Source: Hypomesus transpacificus
Taxonomy: Eukaryota > Chordata > Actinopteri > Osmeriformes > Osmeridae
Assembly: GCF_021917145.1 (NCBI RefSeq)
Contig: NC_061062.1
Location: 657,780-721,779 of the forward strand
DNA length: 64,000 nt
Direction of reading: 5' to 3'
Within the stretch, counting starts at the first letter, position 1, and each line of letters opens with the position of its first letter. A program made the translations under genes and the position numbers. Below, piece after piece: positions 50,001 to 62,030 of the stretch. The notes below the pieces were generated by a model. The model was not told the DNA's origin and searched no databases. It saw only the letters and a program-made list of their open reading frames with translations.

Positions 50001-53000
50001 ACAACACAGTCTCTATAAACACCACAAGCTGGTTTACTTTACATTTAACTTCACGTGACAAACAGAGGCTTGTTTGCGGCCTGGATATCCCCTGCTACAG
50101 AGGCTCCAGGCCAAACGGCCTCTGGCAGGATATCACAGGCTCGGAAACTCTAAGCACGTACTGTACTAAAGATATTATAATTATTTATTTTGTTACCCAG
50201 AGGGTTGAAATGTGACCCATGGTTTGGACCCATGCCATTTATAACAAGTCACCATTTTGTGTTTATCAGCTAACTTCCATGTCTTTTACTAAGTGATCTG
50301 TAAGAGTTTCAGCAGCAAACGCACCGTATATTTTGACTGTAGTGCGGTTGGTTCACCCACATTTTTGAATCCTACTTTTTAAAAGGGATCGAGTAGCTGA
50401 TAGATGTTTCACAATGTCCATATAGGCATAGCGTGGCCTTTTTGTTGACTATTCAGTCAGTTACTCTCAGAAGTTCAAGAGAATTCCAAGGAGCCAAATT
50501 TAAAGGAAAGATGTGGACGTGTTGGCAGCGAACGCCAGCCTTTATTCAAGCCAGAAAGAATATAAACAGCACACCATTGTCTATCACAGAAATTGGGCCA
50601 TTAATAACTTAGGCCCGGTGCCAAAACATTTTGAGAATACGGGGAAATGATTCTGGAACAATTCTTTGGACTACTGTAGTCCAAAACAAGGTTCCACTCA
50701 AAAGCTGAGGTTGTAATTTTTATAAATACTTTTGTTGCAACTCTTGGTTGTTCAGCAGAATGATAACCAGGATGACTGGGCCCCTCTCTAGGTGACATGT
50801 TTCACTGTTCTGCTCTCTGAGGAAGCTCATGGACTTCCAGACCACAGCAGACAGGCTGGAAACGATGACTTTGATGATGATGATTTACTTTATTGATCCC
50901 CAATGGGGAAACTGGTTTGCCACCATAGTCTGTACAACATACAAACAGGAATACAGTAACAACATAAAACAAGCATAGTCACTTGTTAGTCAGGGGAGTG
51001 TGGTCCACTACCACAGTAAAAATAGAAGGTTAAAACAGGGAATACATAACAATATAACAATACTATGATGTGCAAATGAGCAATGTGCAGTAATACAATC
51101 AAATCAAATCAAATCAAATCAGCAGTCATGATTAAAAAGCCTAGCTGCTGCAGGAACAAAAGACCTCCTGAATCTCTCTGTAGAGCACTTTGGTAACAGG
51201 AGACGTTTGCTCCTTCCACTTCTAACAAAAGTGCAGTGCAGGGGGTGGTCGTCATGTGACAGGACAGTCCTAAGCTTCCTCCTGGTTCTCTGCTCCGTGA
51301 TGACCTCCAGAGAATCAGGGCTCATACCAATAATGGATCCTGCCTTTTTTATCAGTTTGTTGACCCTGTTCCTGTCCTCTACTGTCAAGCTGCCACCCCA
51401 ACAAACAACAGCATAAAAAAGGACACTTGCAACAATACCGTGATAAAAAACATTAAGAAGTGATCTGCTGATTTCAAATGACCTGAGTTTCCTTAAAAAA
51501 AACAATCTGGACTGGGCCTTTTTAAAAATGACACTGGTGTTCAATTTCCAGTCAAGTGTACTGTCCAGATGTACACCAAGATATTTGTACGAGGGGACCA
51601 CCTCAACTGACTTTCAGTGATAAGATAATCCTTCACTGGCTACAAAGGACAGATTTGGAGTGTGTGTGTTTGTGTGTGTTTGTGTGTGAGTGTTTGTGTT
51701 TGTGTGTGTGTTTGGCATAGTGACCAAGTCTGAAGAGCGCCTGCCTCTGTATTCCAAATAATGCTTTCTGACCCTTTGCACTAGGTGGGCTGCATTCTGG
51801 TCTAAACATCATTAAAGCTGTCGGGGCAGCAGGAACTTGGCAGAGCCAGCCTCCTTACAGACACACTGACACGCAGGGCTGTGGAGGAGAGCCAAGATGA
51901 ACTATCTACACCCCCCCCGAACCCCCCACCCCCAAACTGAGGGAGCAATTAGACGCCAGAGTGACTCAAATGAAACTAATATGGCCGCAACCCAACCACT
52001 GATGTTCATATCTACAAATTCCACACTCCTGACTCCCCCCCTCTTAAACAAGAGATGCAGACGGAAACAACAGAGATAATGACAGAGGTAGCCAGAGGGC
52101 TAACCCACACCAGGGGAAGCAGCACTTCTAGGAAGCCACATACGTCAGAGAAAGCGTTTCCATGCTGTGGTTGAACCCATATCACCATGGGTCTGGTCTA
52201 GGGGAAAAGCAACTTCCTCGCTAAGATGAACTGCAAGCCACGCTGCAGCGCTGCAGCTGGAGGTGCTAATCTAATCACATCGATCCACTTCAAAGATTTA
52301 GCCGCCTGGTTTTTAGCCTCCCAGTCCCGTCCATGGACACTGTCTGAGGGTTGGGTTTTGGTATCAGTCCCGACCATCAGACCTCACACAGTACAGCCAC
52401 AAACTCCCGCCACAACCGCCAACTTCCCCTGCATGTTCCTCTGGGGCAGATGAGACATTGAAACACAATTAAGAAATTAACTTCTTTCCTCCCCCTCCTT
52501 GAGTCACCACCTTACCGCGGTGGAGGGGTTTGCGTGTCCTAGTGATCCTGGAAGCTATGTTGTCGGGGGCTTCATGCCCCTGGTAGGGTCACCCAAGGCA
52601 AACAGGTTCCAGGTGAAAGACCAGACAAAGCGTGGCTCAAAAAACCAACCATGAAGAAATACAACAATGGTTCTCAGTTGCCCCTGCCCGGAAGCGGGTC
52701 ACCGGGGCCCCCCCCTGGAGCCAGGCCCGGGGGTGGGGCTCGATGGCGAGCGCCTGGTGGCCGGGCCTTTTCCCATGGGGCCCGGTCGGGCACAGCCCGA
52801 AGAGACAACGTGGGACCCTCTTCCAGTGGGCTCACCATCCGCAGGAGGGGTCATGGGGGTCGGGTGCAGTGTGAGACGGGCGGCGGCCGAAGGCGGGGGC
52901 CTTGGCGGTCCGATCCTCGGCTGCAAAAGTTAGCTTTAGGGACGTGGAACGTCACCTCGCTGGCGGGAAAGGAGCCTGAGCTGGTGCGCGAGGTAGAGAG

Positions 53001-56000
53001 TTTCCGGCTAGATATAGTCGGCCTCGCCTCGACGCACAGCGTGGGCTCCGGAACCAGTCTCCTTGAGAGGGGCTGGACTCTCTTCCACTCTGGAGTTGCC
53101 CTTGGTGAGAGGCGTCGAGCTGGGGTGGGAATACTGGTTTCCCCTCGGTTCGGCGCCTGTACATTGGGGTTCACCCCGGTGGACGAGAGGGTAGCCTCCC
53201 TCCGCCTTCGGGTGGGGGGACGGGTCCTCACTGTCGTTTGTGCTTATGCACCAAACGGCAGCTCAGAGTACCCACCCTTTTTGGAGTCTCTGGGGGGGGT
53301 GCTGGAAAGCGCTCCTCCTGGGGATTCCCTCGTCCTCCTGGGGGACTTCAATGCTCATGTGGGCAATGACAGTGAGACCTGGAGGGGCGTGATTGGGAGG
53401 AACGGCCCCCCCGATCTGAACCCGAGTGGTGTTTTGTTGTTGGACTTCTGTGCTAGACACGGTTTGTCCATAACGAACACCATGTTCAGGCATAAGGGTG
53501 TCCATATGTGCACCTGGCACCAGGACACCCGAGGTCTCAGTTCGATGATCGACTTTGTAGTCGTGTCATCGGACTTGGGGCCGCATGTCTTGGACACTCG
53601 GGTGAGGAGAGGGGCGGAGCTGTCAACTGATCACCACCTGGTGGTGAGTTGGCTTCGATGGTGGGGGAGGACGCCGGTCAGGCCTGGCAGGCCCAAACGT
53701 AATGTGAGGGTCTGCTGGGAACGTCTGGCGGAACCCTCTGTCAGAAGGAGCTTCAACTCCCACCTCCGGGAGAGCTTCGATCATGTCTCGGGGGGGGCCG
53801 GGGACATTGAGTCCGAATGGGCCATGTTCCGGGCCTCCATTGTTGAAGCGGCTGACCGGAGCTGCGGCCGCAGGGCGGTCGGTGCATGTCGCGGCGGTAA
53901 CCCTCGGACCCGGTGGTGGACTCCGGAGGTGAGGGATGCCGTCAAGCTGAAGAAGGAGGCCTATCGGACTTTATTGGCTGGTAGGACTCCAGAGGCAGCT
54001 GATGTGTACCGGCAGGCCAAGCGGAACGCGGCTTTGGCGGTCGCGGAGGCAAAAACCCGGGCATGGGAGGAGTTCGGCGAGGCCATGGAGAATGACTTCC
54101 GAACGGCTTCAAAAAGGTTCTGGACCACCATCCGGCGGCTCAGGAGGGGGAAGCAGTGCTCTGTCAACACTGTATACGGTGGGGATGGTGCGCTGCTGAC
54201 CTCGACGGGGGACGTCCTGGATCGGTGGAAGGAATACTTCGAAGACCTCCTTAATTCCACCAGCACGCTTTCCGACGTGGAGGCGGAGTCTGGGGACATC
54301 GGGGGGGGCCCTTCTATCTCTGGGGCTGAGGTCGCCGAGGTGGTTGAAAAGCTCCGCGGTGGCAGGGCCCCTGGGGTGGATGAGGTCCGCCCGGAGTTCC
54401 TTAAGGCTCTGGATGTTGTAGGGCTGTCTTGGTTGACACGACTCTGCAACATCGCGTGGACATCGGGGACAGTGCCTCTGGACTGGCAGACCGGGGTGGT
54501 GGTTCCCCTCTTTAAAAAGGGGGACCGGAGGGTGTGCTCCAACTTTAGGGGGATCACACTCCTCAGCCTCCCTGGGAAAGTCTATTCAGGGGTCCTGGAG
54601 AGGAGGGTCCGTCGGATTGTCGAACCTCGGATTCAGGAGGAGCAATGTGGTTTTCGTCCTGGCCGTGGAACAGTGGACCAGCTTTATACCCTCCGCGGAG
54701 TCCTGGAGGGTACATGGGAGTTCGCCCAACCAGTCTACACATGTTTTGTGGATTTGGAAAAGGCGTTCGACCGTGTCCCTCGGGGGCTCATGTGGGGGGT
54801 GCTCCGAGAGTACGGGGTACCGGATTTCCTGATCGGGGCTGTCCGGTCCCTGTACGACCGGTGCCAGAGTTTGGTCCGCATTGCCGGTAGTAAGTCGAAC
54901 TTGTTTCCGGTGAGGGTTGGACTCCGCCAGGGCTGCCCTATGTCACCGATTCTGTTCATTACCTATATGGACAGAATTTCTAGGCGCAGCCAGGGTGTTG
55001 AGGGGGTCCGGTTTGGTGACCTCAGGATCGGGTCGCTGCTTTTTGCGGATGATGTGGTCCTGTTGGCTTCATCGGGCCGTGACCTTCAGCTCTCACTGGA
55101 GCGGTTCGCAACCGAATGTGAAGCGGCTGGGATGCGAATCAGCACCTCCAAATCTGAGGCCATGGTAATCGACCGGAAAAGGGTGGAGTGCCATCTCCGG
55201 GTCGGGGAGGAGATCCTGAACCAAGCGGAGGAGTTCAAGTATCTCGGGGTCTTGTTCACGAGTGAGGGAAGAATGGAGCGCGAGGTCGACAGGCGGATCG
55301 GTGCGGCGTCCGCAGTGATGCGGGCTCTGCATCGGTCCGTCGTGGTGAAGAAGGAGCTGAGTCGAAAGGCGAAGCTCTCTATTTACCAGTCGATCTACGT
55401 TCCTACCCTCACCTATGGTCACGAACTATGGGTAGTGACCGAAAGAACGAGATCGCGAATACAAGCGGCCGAAATGAGCTTTCTCCGTAGGGTGTCCGGG
55501 CTCTCCCTTAGAGATAGGGTGAGAAGCTCGGTCATCCGGGAGGGGCTCAGAGTAGAACCGCTGCTCCTCCGCGTCGAGAGGAGCCAGCTGAGGTGGCTCG
55601 GGCATCTGATTAGGATGCCTCCTGGACGCCTCCCTGGTGAGGTGTTCCGGGCACGTCCCACTGGGAAGAGGCCCCGGGGAAGACCCAGGACACGCTGGAG
55701 GGACTATGTCTCTCGGCTGGCCTGGGAACGCCTTGGGGTCCCCCAGGAAGAGCTGGCGGAAGTGGCCGGGGGGAGGGAAGTCTGGGCCTCCCTGCTTAGG
55801 TCGCTGCCCCCGCGACCCGATCCCCGGACAAGCGGCAGATGACGACGACGACGACGACTTCTTTCCTCAATTTGGCAGCAATGTTCGTTGCCCTTCTGGC
55901 CTGCAGATTTTTGGAGTGGAAAATTGTGTAGAGGTTTTTGTGAAGAAATGAGTGAGCGTGTTGGGAACAGCTTTAGAGCTGTAAGAGGAGGTGGTGGCGT

Positions 56001-58176
56001 CTTTACAGAGCTAACAGAAACACACCTGTCTGCTTTAAAGACATTTACAATCTTCTTCTTTTTATAAAAAATAAGTTCCTACTTAACTAAACTGCACCAT
56101 ATATTTTTTTTTTAAATTATAAATATTGATGAAAGCCATTAAGCACTCTCTAATTCCCCACCACTCATTCAAACTACACTCTACTGCCTCATGCACACAC
56201 AGGTAGGCCTACTAGATGTCTACAGCAGGTAGGCCTACTAGATGTATACAGCAGGTAGGACTAGATGTCTACAGCAGGTAGGACTAGATGTATACAGCAG
56301 GTAGGACTAGATGCATACAGCAGGTAGGACTAGATGCAGCAGCTGAGGGGAAAGCCACGTGCTTTAGGCAAGAGGCCCCGGGGCTTACACCACCCGCAGG
56401 ATAACCTTGTCTATATACACTAGGTAAGACCTGGGCCGACCAACCCCTGTATTTTGGGTAGAGTGCCAGAACTACGGTGCTAGTTAGGGAAAATACTGTG
56501 ATATGGTAGGGATAAAAACTATTATTTAGCTTTCTTTGTTTTGGTTGTGCCCAGACCCAGAACAGTTAATAAACTGTTTAACGACAGAGTTTGCCTTGCT
56601 TCCCTTGTTTGGCACCACGACTCTATATCCCACCATCGGTTCAAAGTTTCTTGTGCGCAGTGGGGCGTTGCGTTCACTCTTTCGGGAGGCGTATGTAACA
56701 ATTACCCATATATTGAACAAGTATTTTTGTTTGTTCACAATGTGTGCTTCTTGTTTTGACTACCCGCAATGCTTTGGGGCTATCTTGTTGTTATTATCAG
56801 TGACCTATGCACTTTGTAAAGCTCTCTCTTGGAAGTCGCTTTGGATAAAAGCGTCTGCTAAATGAATAAATGTAAAATTAATTAACACACCAATTAATTA
56901 TGCAAGTTAACATTAACGACTAGCAAGCAAGCAAGCTGACAGATAATTGAGTACATTATAATGTAGCTCAAAATGGTTAGCTAGCCTAGCTATACAGCTC
57001 AAATCCTAGCTAGCACTAGCTACTTTTACTGTGTGACTGTGACACCCTACTTTCGTAATTGTTGATGTAGCTCGAAACGTACAATTTGAACCCCTTTTCC
57101 CTCTTGATTGAAGGGCAGCAACATAGACTCCTATATACATCGTTGATTGTCATTTTGGGAAGGCAACCCGAACTCCTACAAGATGGCATTTTGTGTTTGA
57201 AAAGTAACTACTCGCTACCGGAAGTTGTTAACTTGGCATTCGCAATATGCTGAAGTGATGCGTGCAGGGTGGATTCAGAGGTAGATTGGGATGTCTGCGG
57301 TCATGATGACAAAAAGGCCAATTTTAGTTTTTAAATGGGTAAGAAGTGTAATCATTTACCTGCAGTATATATAAATATTTTTATATTTATTCATACTTTA
57401 ATTGTCATTGGGTTGGCGGCCCATCTGTATCAAAGAGTATAGAAGACTTATTATTTGTCTGTACCGTAATGCTGTATTACCCTAGCGGAACACTGGGCCG
57501 CGGCCCACCGGTTGGGAATCGCTGGTCTACATACTGTGTACCTTCTGTGTTACTGCTACAGCAGTAATGTTGGCTACAGAAACTCTCCACTGAGTTAGCT
57601 AGTAATCCCATACTTATACTATACCGCCACTTAGTGGTCATTTAATTGTACTTGAAGAATATGGTTGTGAATACAGTTACTAGCTAGCTATGACCCGGCA
57701 GAGAAAGACGGTTTTTGATCAACCGCCGGCTGGCTAGTTAAATAAATCATCCTATAGCAAACAACTAAGCTATTAGTTATCCAGCCTCCGTCCGTGCCGG
57801 TGCTGCATTGCTGGTACATTTCGATAGCGGTGGTATAAAGCAATGACAGGAAGCTAGCTAGGCTAGCTTGGCTAGCTACCTAGATGACTGTATGCGACGC
57901 ATTATGGAAGACAAAATTAAAAACTATTTTATGTCACGCTGGTAGTGAACTACATTAGTTTAAAGCAACCGTTTGATTTTATCTGACTGTCAAAGACTCG
58001 TAGTATTTATGTGCAAATGCAATTTAGCTAAACTAGCTTAGCTGGACTAACACAGACAGCTTCAAGGCTAGCAGCATGCAAGTACACACCTCTTTGAGCG
58101 TCGCAGAGCTGTCGATTCCAAGTAAACCGTATAAATCCATCTTCAAAAGATCTTTTGTTCCAGTTTTTCCAGCCAT
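44090..58176 (-). CDS. dnajc17: DnaJ homolog subfamily C member 17, first eight exons
   Basis: A nuclear J-domain/RRM co-chaperone linked to splicing. Exons (high to low): 58090-58176, 49914-49983, 48452-48510, 48273-48360, 47507-47583, 46597-46714, 45554-45603, 44090-44167. Phases agree throughout (627 nt, 209 residues of about 300). The J domain spans exons 1-4: [10 protein letters not shown], then [20 protein letters not shown] with the HPD motif, then [18 protein letters not shown] and AAYDQV. Exons 4-6 are a charged coiled coil ([41 protein letters not shown]). Exons 7-8 give TPKLK|LKWKCKK, the start of the RRM-linked region. The RRM exons are missing beyond 44,090. Exon 6 probably ends ACGG|GTAACA, within a CA repeat, adding residues not expected in the family. 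Intron 1 (about 8.1 kb) is full of mobile elements. Confidence 0.93.
45932..46450. mobile_element. hAT-like MITE with 8-bp target duplication
   Basis: Ends TAGAGCCCG (45932-45940) and CGGGCTCTA (46442-46450) are inverted repeats. They are flanked on both sides by gaggccag (45924-45931 and 46451-46458). An 8-bp duplication fits hAT. The interior is rich in tatcggccgatat-type palindromes. A tRNA SINE is inserted inside. The element lies in dnajc17 intron 6. Confidence 0.75.
46107..46290 (+). mobile_element. tRNA-derived SINE nested in the hAT MITE
   Basis: The head has tgcctgagtggttagggaat and the B-box-like agttcgatacc. The body has ggcaaggcacttcaccctac, and the tail aagtcgctctggataagtg then tgtctgctaaaaatgtaaa. 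The same element recurs in reverse at 58768-58946. Confidence 0.8.
46725..47015 (-). repeat. CA-rich compound repeat, dnajc17 intron 5
   Basis: cacacacagttacccc units of 14-30 bases adjoin the exon 6 acceptor at 46715. On the minus strand units read ggggtaactgtgtgtg. Confidence 0.9.
47625..48258 (-). repeat. 15-bp minisatellite, dnajc17 intron 4
   Basis: About 42 units. On the gene's strand each reads cgccctgtcccacag, a pyrimidine tract plus CAG. The array starts about 15 bases after the exon 4 donor. All three frames on both strands are open because 15 is a multiple of 3. Confidence 0.95.
48662..48895 (-). repeat. G-rich imperfect repeat, dnajc17 intron 2
   Basis: Units of about 20-30 bases built from ggtggaggggaggtgaggga and gagcgggga. 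Confidence 0.85.
48992..49418 (-). repeat. 26/27-bp minisatellite, dnajc17 intron 2
   Basis: About 16 units carrying accatgtagcagggcttggg, differing in a run of three or four C's (accc/acccc). Confidence 0.95.
50877..51601 (-). mobile_element. 5'-truncated LINE, RT C-terminal part
   Basis: The minus strand encodes 160 residues with [51 protein letters not shown] and RLFNHDC, the C-terminal part of an L2/CR1/Rex1-type reverse transcriptase polyprotein. A 3' UTR follows, with atttg-type short repeats and the tail ggggatcaataaagt. It lies in dnajc17 intron 1. 5' truncation is normal for LINE insertion. Confidence 0.8.
52492..55856 (+). mobile_element. Apparently full-length RTE-like LINE with 12-bp target duplication
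   Basis: A 3,365-bp element with flanking direct repeats acttctttcctc at 52480-52491 and 55857-55868. It has a short 5' UTR, one long ORF and a 3' end of gatgacgacg microsatellite type, without poly(A). Total size and tail fit the RTE clade; clade is inferred. It lies in intron 1 of dnajc17, antisense to the gene. Confidence 0.85.
52651..55842 (+). CDS. LINE ORF: AP-endonuclease and reverse transcriptase, 1,063 residues
   Basis: The N-terminal part is an apurinic endonuclease-like domain, with [21 protein letters not shown] and [10 protein letters not shown] (residues about 90-350). The glutamate usual after the first block (GLxE) is not seen; the sequence reads VGLASTHS. The central reverse transcriptase has [52 protein letters not shown] and the catalytic [11 protein letters not shown]. 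The C-terminus is Arg-rich ([12 protein letters not shown]) and ends at TGA 55840-55842. No stop or frameshift occurs. Earlier residues ([15 protein letters not shown]) are of low complexity, so a downstream start is possible. This enzyme would copy its own RNA into the genome at a nicked target. Confidence 0.92.
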   Translation: MKKYNNGSQLPLPGSGSPGPPPGARPGGGARWRAPGGRAFSHGARSGTARRDNVGPSSSGLTIRRRGHGGRVQCETGGGRRRGPWRSDPRLQKLALGTWNVTSLAGKEPELVREVESFRLDIVGLASTHSVGSGTSLLERGWTLFHSGVALGERRRAGVGILVSPRFGACTLGFTPVDERVASLRLRVGGRVLTVVCAYAPNGSSEYPPFLESLGGVLESAPPGDSLVLLGDFNAHVGNDSETWRGVIGRNGPPDLNPSGVLLLDFCARHGLSITNTMFRHKGVHMCTWHQDTRGLSSMIDFVVVSSDLGPHVLDTRVRRGAELSTDHHLVVSWLRWWGRTPVRPGRPKRNVRVCWERLAEPSVRRSFNSHLRESFDHVSGGAGDIESEWAMFRASIVEAADRSCGRRAVGACRGGNPRTRWWTPEVRDAVKLKKEAYRTLLAGRTPEAADVYRQAKRNAALAVAEAKTRAWEEFGEAMENDFRTASKRFWTTIRRLRRGKQCSVNTVYGGDGALLTSTGDVLDRWKEYFEDLLNSTSTLSDVEAESGDIGGGPSISGAEVAEVVEKLRGGRAPGVDEVRPEFLKALDVVGLSWLTRLCNIAWTSGTVPLDWQTGVVVPLFKKGDRRVCSNFRGITLLSLPGKVYSGVLERRVRRIVEPRIQEEQCGFRPGRGTVDQLYTLRGVLEGTWEFAQPVYTCFVDLEKAFDRVPRGLMWGVLREYGVPDFLIGAVRSLYDRCQSLVRIAGSKSNLFPVRVGLRQGCPMSPILFITYMDRISRRSQGVEGVRFGDLRIGSLLFADDVVLLASSGRDLQLSLERFATECEAAGMRISTSKSEAMVIDRKRVECHLRVGEEILNQAEEFKYLGVLFTSEGRMEREVDRRIGAASAVMRALHRSVVVKKELSRKAKLSIYQSIYVPTLTYGHELWVVTERTRSRIQAAEMSFLRRVSGLSLRDRVRSSVIREGLRVEPLLLRVERSQLRWLGHLIRMPPGRLPGEVFRARPTGKRPRGRPRTRWRDYVSRLAWERLGVPQEELAEVAGGREVWASLLRSLPPRPDPRTSGR
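56199..56345. repeat. Short tandem repeat, dnajc17 intron 1
   Basis: Six units of cagcaggtaggcctactaga or the shorter cagcaggtaggactagatg. Confidence 0.85.
56827..56876 (+). mobile_element. SINE/LINE 3' tail fragment
   Basis: ggaagtcgctttggataaaa followed by gcgtctgctaaatgaataaatg is the conserved 3' tail shared by teleost SINEs and L2-type LINEs. The upstream body (about 56,450-56,826) is not recognised. Confidence 0.6.
57488..57530 (-). mobile_element. hAT-like terminus
   Basis: On the minus strand the sequence reads cagcgattcccaaccggtgg, then gccgcggcccagtg, close to the common hAT end (cagtggttcccaac). The other end was not found. Confidence 0.35.
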
Positions 58177-58730
58177 TTTTTTAAATTTTGCACAAACAAT
58201 ATAATTAGTGAGGATACAGTTGTGTTTGTTGTGGAAGAAACACATGGATGACGTTGTAACCTTTCAACTCGGAAGGGATGCATTTTACTTTTTACTGTGT
58301 CGAAACACTTGGGATTTGTAGTTTATTGCACATGTATTTTTAAAGGTCTGTTGCAGGATTTGTTTTTATTGAGCGGTCACTTGCGGTTTCTTTCGATTGC
58401 TTTGTTTTCATCTTCGGTTTTGTGTGTCTCTGTTCCGTGACCCTTTCAGTGATTCATGGCTTGATACAGGTAGGAGGAGCCTTTGGAAGCAAAACTGTAG
58501 GGCTCAAATCCTGACCTCACATGACAGGTAAACTGTAATGGGGCCAAACCACCAGCCACCTGATTTTTTGGGGTGGGATAAAATTATCCTTTTAAAAGTT
58601 TTTCACAAAAATAGAGAAGCATAATTTAAAACTGTGGATTTATTGGACTAGCATCAGGGGCGATTCTAGGATCAGACCTTTACGGTGCGTGTCCACTACA
58701 GCGGAGCGGGCGGCGCGTTGGCGTCGGCTT

Positions 58731-59009
58731 CCAATTCATTTTCAATGAAACCGGGCGTTGACGCTCGCTTACATTTACATTTAGTCATTTAGCAGACGCT
58801 CTTATCCAGAGCGACTTACAGTAAGTACAGGGACATTCTCCCCGAGGCAAGTAGGGTGAAGTGCCTTGCCCAAGGACACAACGTCGAACTGGCAACCTTC
58901 AGATTACTAGCCCAACTCCCTCACCGCTCAGCCACCTGACTCCCCCACCTTACGTTCCCACAATGCCCTACACGAGCGTCAACGCCCGGTTTCATTGAAA
59001 ATGAATTGG
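58731..59009. mobile_element. Foldback element: perfect 37-bp inverted repeat around a SINE
   Basis: Arms at 58731-58767 and 58973-59009 are exact reverse complements over 37 bases (core gaaaccgggcgttgacgctcg in part). A sequence ggtgcgtgtccactac starts about 45 bases upstream of the left arm but has no partner on the right, so the element may be truncated. It lies just upstream of dnajc17. Confidence 0.75.
58768..58946 (-). mobile_element. tRNA-derived SINE inside the foldback
   Basis: The reverse complement reads gggggagtcaggtggctgag, gttgccagttcgac, ggcaaggcacttcaccctac and tctggataagagcgtctgct. It is the same family as the SINE at 46107-46290, but better preserved. Confidence 0.8.
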
Positions 59010-59514
59010 TGACACTGGATATTAAACCGGTTTAAAGCCCTTTGAACCTGTAATTGTTTGTCGTCTGCCACTAACAGACATGTTTGCAAACTCTTACTTT
59101 TAAACACTAAAACTTATTTAAGATCATAATAATTGATGACTAGCACAGGTGGGGGTTTTCACAGGGAGACACAGGTTAAAAAGATGACAGATCTGACCAG
59201 CACATTTTGAGCCCTCCCTCTAATTTCATTTATGACTTGATCCTGGGTCATGACGAAAAGTGGAAGTTTGAATCCAGTTTAGGATCCATAACAAAAAGTA
59301 GGAACATAGTTTACAAGAAAACCTTGTGACACAGAAAAGAAGCCAGCCCATGATGACTCAGTAAACGTTCAGTACCAAGAGTTTCATTTAGATGTCAGGA
59401 AGAGGGTCAGTATCTTGAGGGAAGACCATCCAGGCGTTTCCCCAGGATGAGCCACTGACGGTGTCTGCGTTTCCTGCTGTCATGGAAGGACAAGCCATGA
59501 CACACTTGTTTTCA

Positions 59515-60172
59515 TTTCAGTTACTTTAATACTGATTAAAGCTACAACAACGACAAACTCTGGTTTACAGCTAAACTCAGAAGGCTGAGGCTGGACAAAG
59601 AGGCCGCGTTTAGGAGTGGGGACAGGGACAGATTCAAGGAGTCAAAGAACAGGGATAGCAAAGCGGTGAGAGAGGCTAAACGACTGTACAGAGACTAGAA
59701 TATAAATTCTCTGCTAACGACTCTGCTTCTGTCTGGAGAGGCCTCAGGCAGATCACCAACTTCAAGCCCAGAGCCCCCCACTCCATACATTAGGACCAAA
59801 ACCTCTCGCCACACAAACAGTTTCTTTCCTTCCGCTGTTAGCCTCCTCAACAAGGCCAAGAGTTCACACTGACTTTAGTGACTTCGTGTCTTAAAACAAT
59901 TGCATTTGCACTACTTCACAATTCGTGTAACATTTGTATTTTATATTGTATTTTATACTGTAAATTGGCAACTTATATTTTATTTTATTGTGTATTTTAT
60001 TTTAATTGTATTCCACTTAGTATTGCTAGTTTATGTATCCTTAGTATAGTTAGACCATATATCTAAATTTAAGATTTCCTATATGTTTATTGTATGCACC
60101 TTCCTGCCAAAGCGAATTCCTTGTCTGTGCAAACTTTCATGGCGAATAAATCCCTTTCTGATTCTGATTTAC
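59515..60172 (+). mobile_element. Degenerate LINE with internal deletion
   Basis: The 5' part encodes NNDKLWFTAKLRRLRLDKE, part of the linker before a CR1/Rex1-type reverse transcriptase, and then a stop at 59696-59698 followed by SVWRGLRQITN. The sequence then jumps to a LINE 3' UTR like that at 17440-17742, ending ttctgattctgattt. The reverse transcriptase is deleted. Confidence 0.65.
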
Positions 60173-61357
60173 ACATTTTTATTTGATCTCATCTCTTTAA
60201 GCATCCACTATTGTGCAGTCCATCCAGTGTCATCTAGAAAGATGGGATTTCACTTGACCCTGAAACTATATCACAATAGTGATACTGCTCTTTCTATCCC
60301 TGCCTGGTGACAATCTGACCCTTTTAACTGTCAGTATTACAGAATATATCTGGCCTATGTCTTGTCCAGTCCACACTTTTGCATACCTTTGATTCCTAGT
60401 AAGGATTTCCAAATGTTATGTTTCCATGAAATGATTGCCTCTCTTCTTAAACTTCGAGAAGAGGCTATGCTACATTTCATCTCCCATGTGGCCCCACACA
60501 AAACGTTGTTAGACACTTGGACAAAAGTGTCCCGACAAAAAGTTGTTGTAATAGCCTGTTATTCAAGAGTAGCCTAAATAATTTCACACATGACTCCCGC
60601 ATGGCTCTGATGTTCTTCTGTTACTTTTAGTGAAAGTCAAATTTTCTGACACATCACTAAATCTCGCTTGAGAAATCGCTGAGCTTGGTCATTCAGGCAC
60701 TAAACCCAGAGGCATTTTATATTGTCCTTTCAGCCCCGCATTCCACACATTCACGTCCAGCCAGGAGGGCCGTGGGAGGGGCTATCCAGCTGTGGCTGCA
60801 GCATCGTCACAGGCGCGTAAACGAGCGGACTTATTACACAAACCATCCCGCTTTACCATACGAGCATCTTGTATGCTCTGCTAATAGCGAATGTCGCAAG
60901 GGACCTAAAAACAACAAGAGGACGCGATTCTTTAAGTGGTTATTTATGGCATAAGACAAGGTAGGATGAGCCCAAACTAAAAACGATAATTTTCTAATTA
61001 TTTAGAACTTAATACTGTATGTAATTAAAGGTAGGCTATATGTATATTTAACTGGATGGAAATTTGAGTAAGTCGGTCCAGTTTGCTATTAAATGTGCCC
61101 TTTTACCCGTGCTTGTAAGAAAATGTTAAACCAATTCAAGCTCAAGTAGCCTAGAGACATCCTGCTATTTAAAGACCCTGAATTACCAAGACGTAACAGT
61201 CCTTCAGAAACATCGGATCTTGCGACACGGATACAGTGGATGACAATCAAATCGAGTCTGGAGCATTAAAACGTGTGGGCTCCACTGGGTAAACGGACAG
61301 TTATGATTTGTGATCTTGATTGAAAATCTGTAACTAGTGACCCACCTGTGACGAAAA

Positions 61358-61545
61358 ATGACAACATACAAATACAAACTAGATAACTGTTTTCTGCTTA
61401 TGGTTTTAGTCCTGTGTAACACTCGGGGGTTCACAGTCCCTGTGACCATAACTAGGCCATATGGTGGGACTCCAGGTCCATATTTTATGAATCTTCAGGA
61501 ATATTCTTCCAGACACAACCGGCCTCTCACAGGACTTTTACATGG
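61358..61545 (+). CDS. Possible first exon of an unidentified secreted protein
   Basis: ATG at 61358 opens 62 codons with a hydrophobic core CFLLMVLVLC from residue 11, a possible cleavage near NTRGFTVPV, and a polar remainder. The frame closes at TAA within a good donor, ATGG|GTAAAG (61546). This is the shape of a signal-peptide exon of a small secreted protein. I do not recognise the family, and no following exon was found to 64,000. It could also be chance. Confidence 0.3.
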
Positions 61546-62030
61546 GTAAAGGTAGGCTACTATGGATGTACAGCTGTAGCAGGCAGCACTGTAACCTACA
61601 CAGACAAGAGAGATACCCCATGCTGATACCAGCTCAGGAAATGAGTACCACATGTAGAATACTGTGTCACCGAGATGTGCTCGCATGTTTAATAACCAAC
61701 ATGCAACCTAGTTGCAGCTGATCTCAACCACCTGATCACCTCCACTGTGTGACTACTCAGGGTTTTTTGGTAGCATCCAGTCTAACTTTAACAGTATTAG
61801 ACAGATACAGAGTGTGATCTAGCATGACCCAACATGTCCAAGCATATGATGCTGCAGTTCAGTAAGGTGTATAAACAAGATCACTGTGGCACACATGTTT
61901 CTGAGCGGGGTATGGCAATCTGACGATGCAAGTTAGTGAACTCGCTGGCTGTGTACTCTGGTCAAGTCCTGCATGTTCAGAGAGGCTCTGTGTCTGTCCG
62001 GCTCTCTCTGGCAGAGTCTGCATGTGTGAC

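Noticed and set aside
60685..60954. 89-codon ORF, His/Arg-rich
   Set aside because: No domain, no signal peptide and no splice context. It remains possible as a 5' exon of an unknown gene, but nothing supports it.
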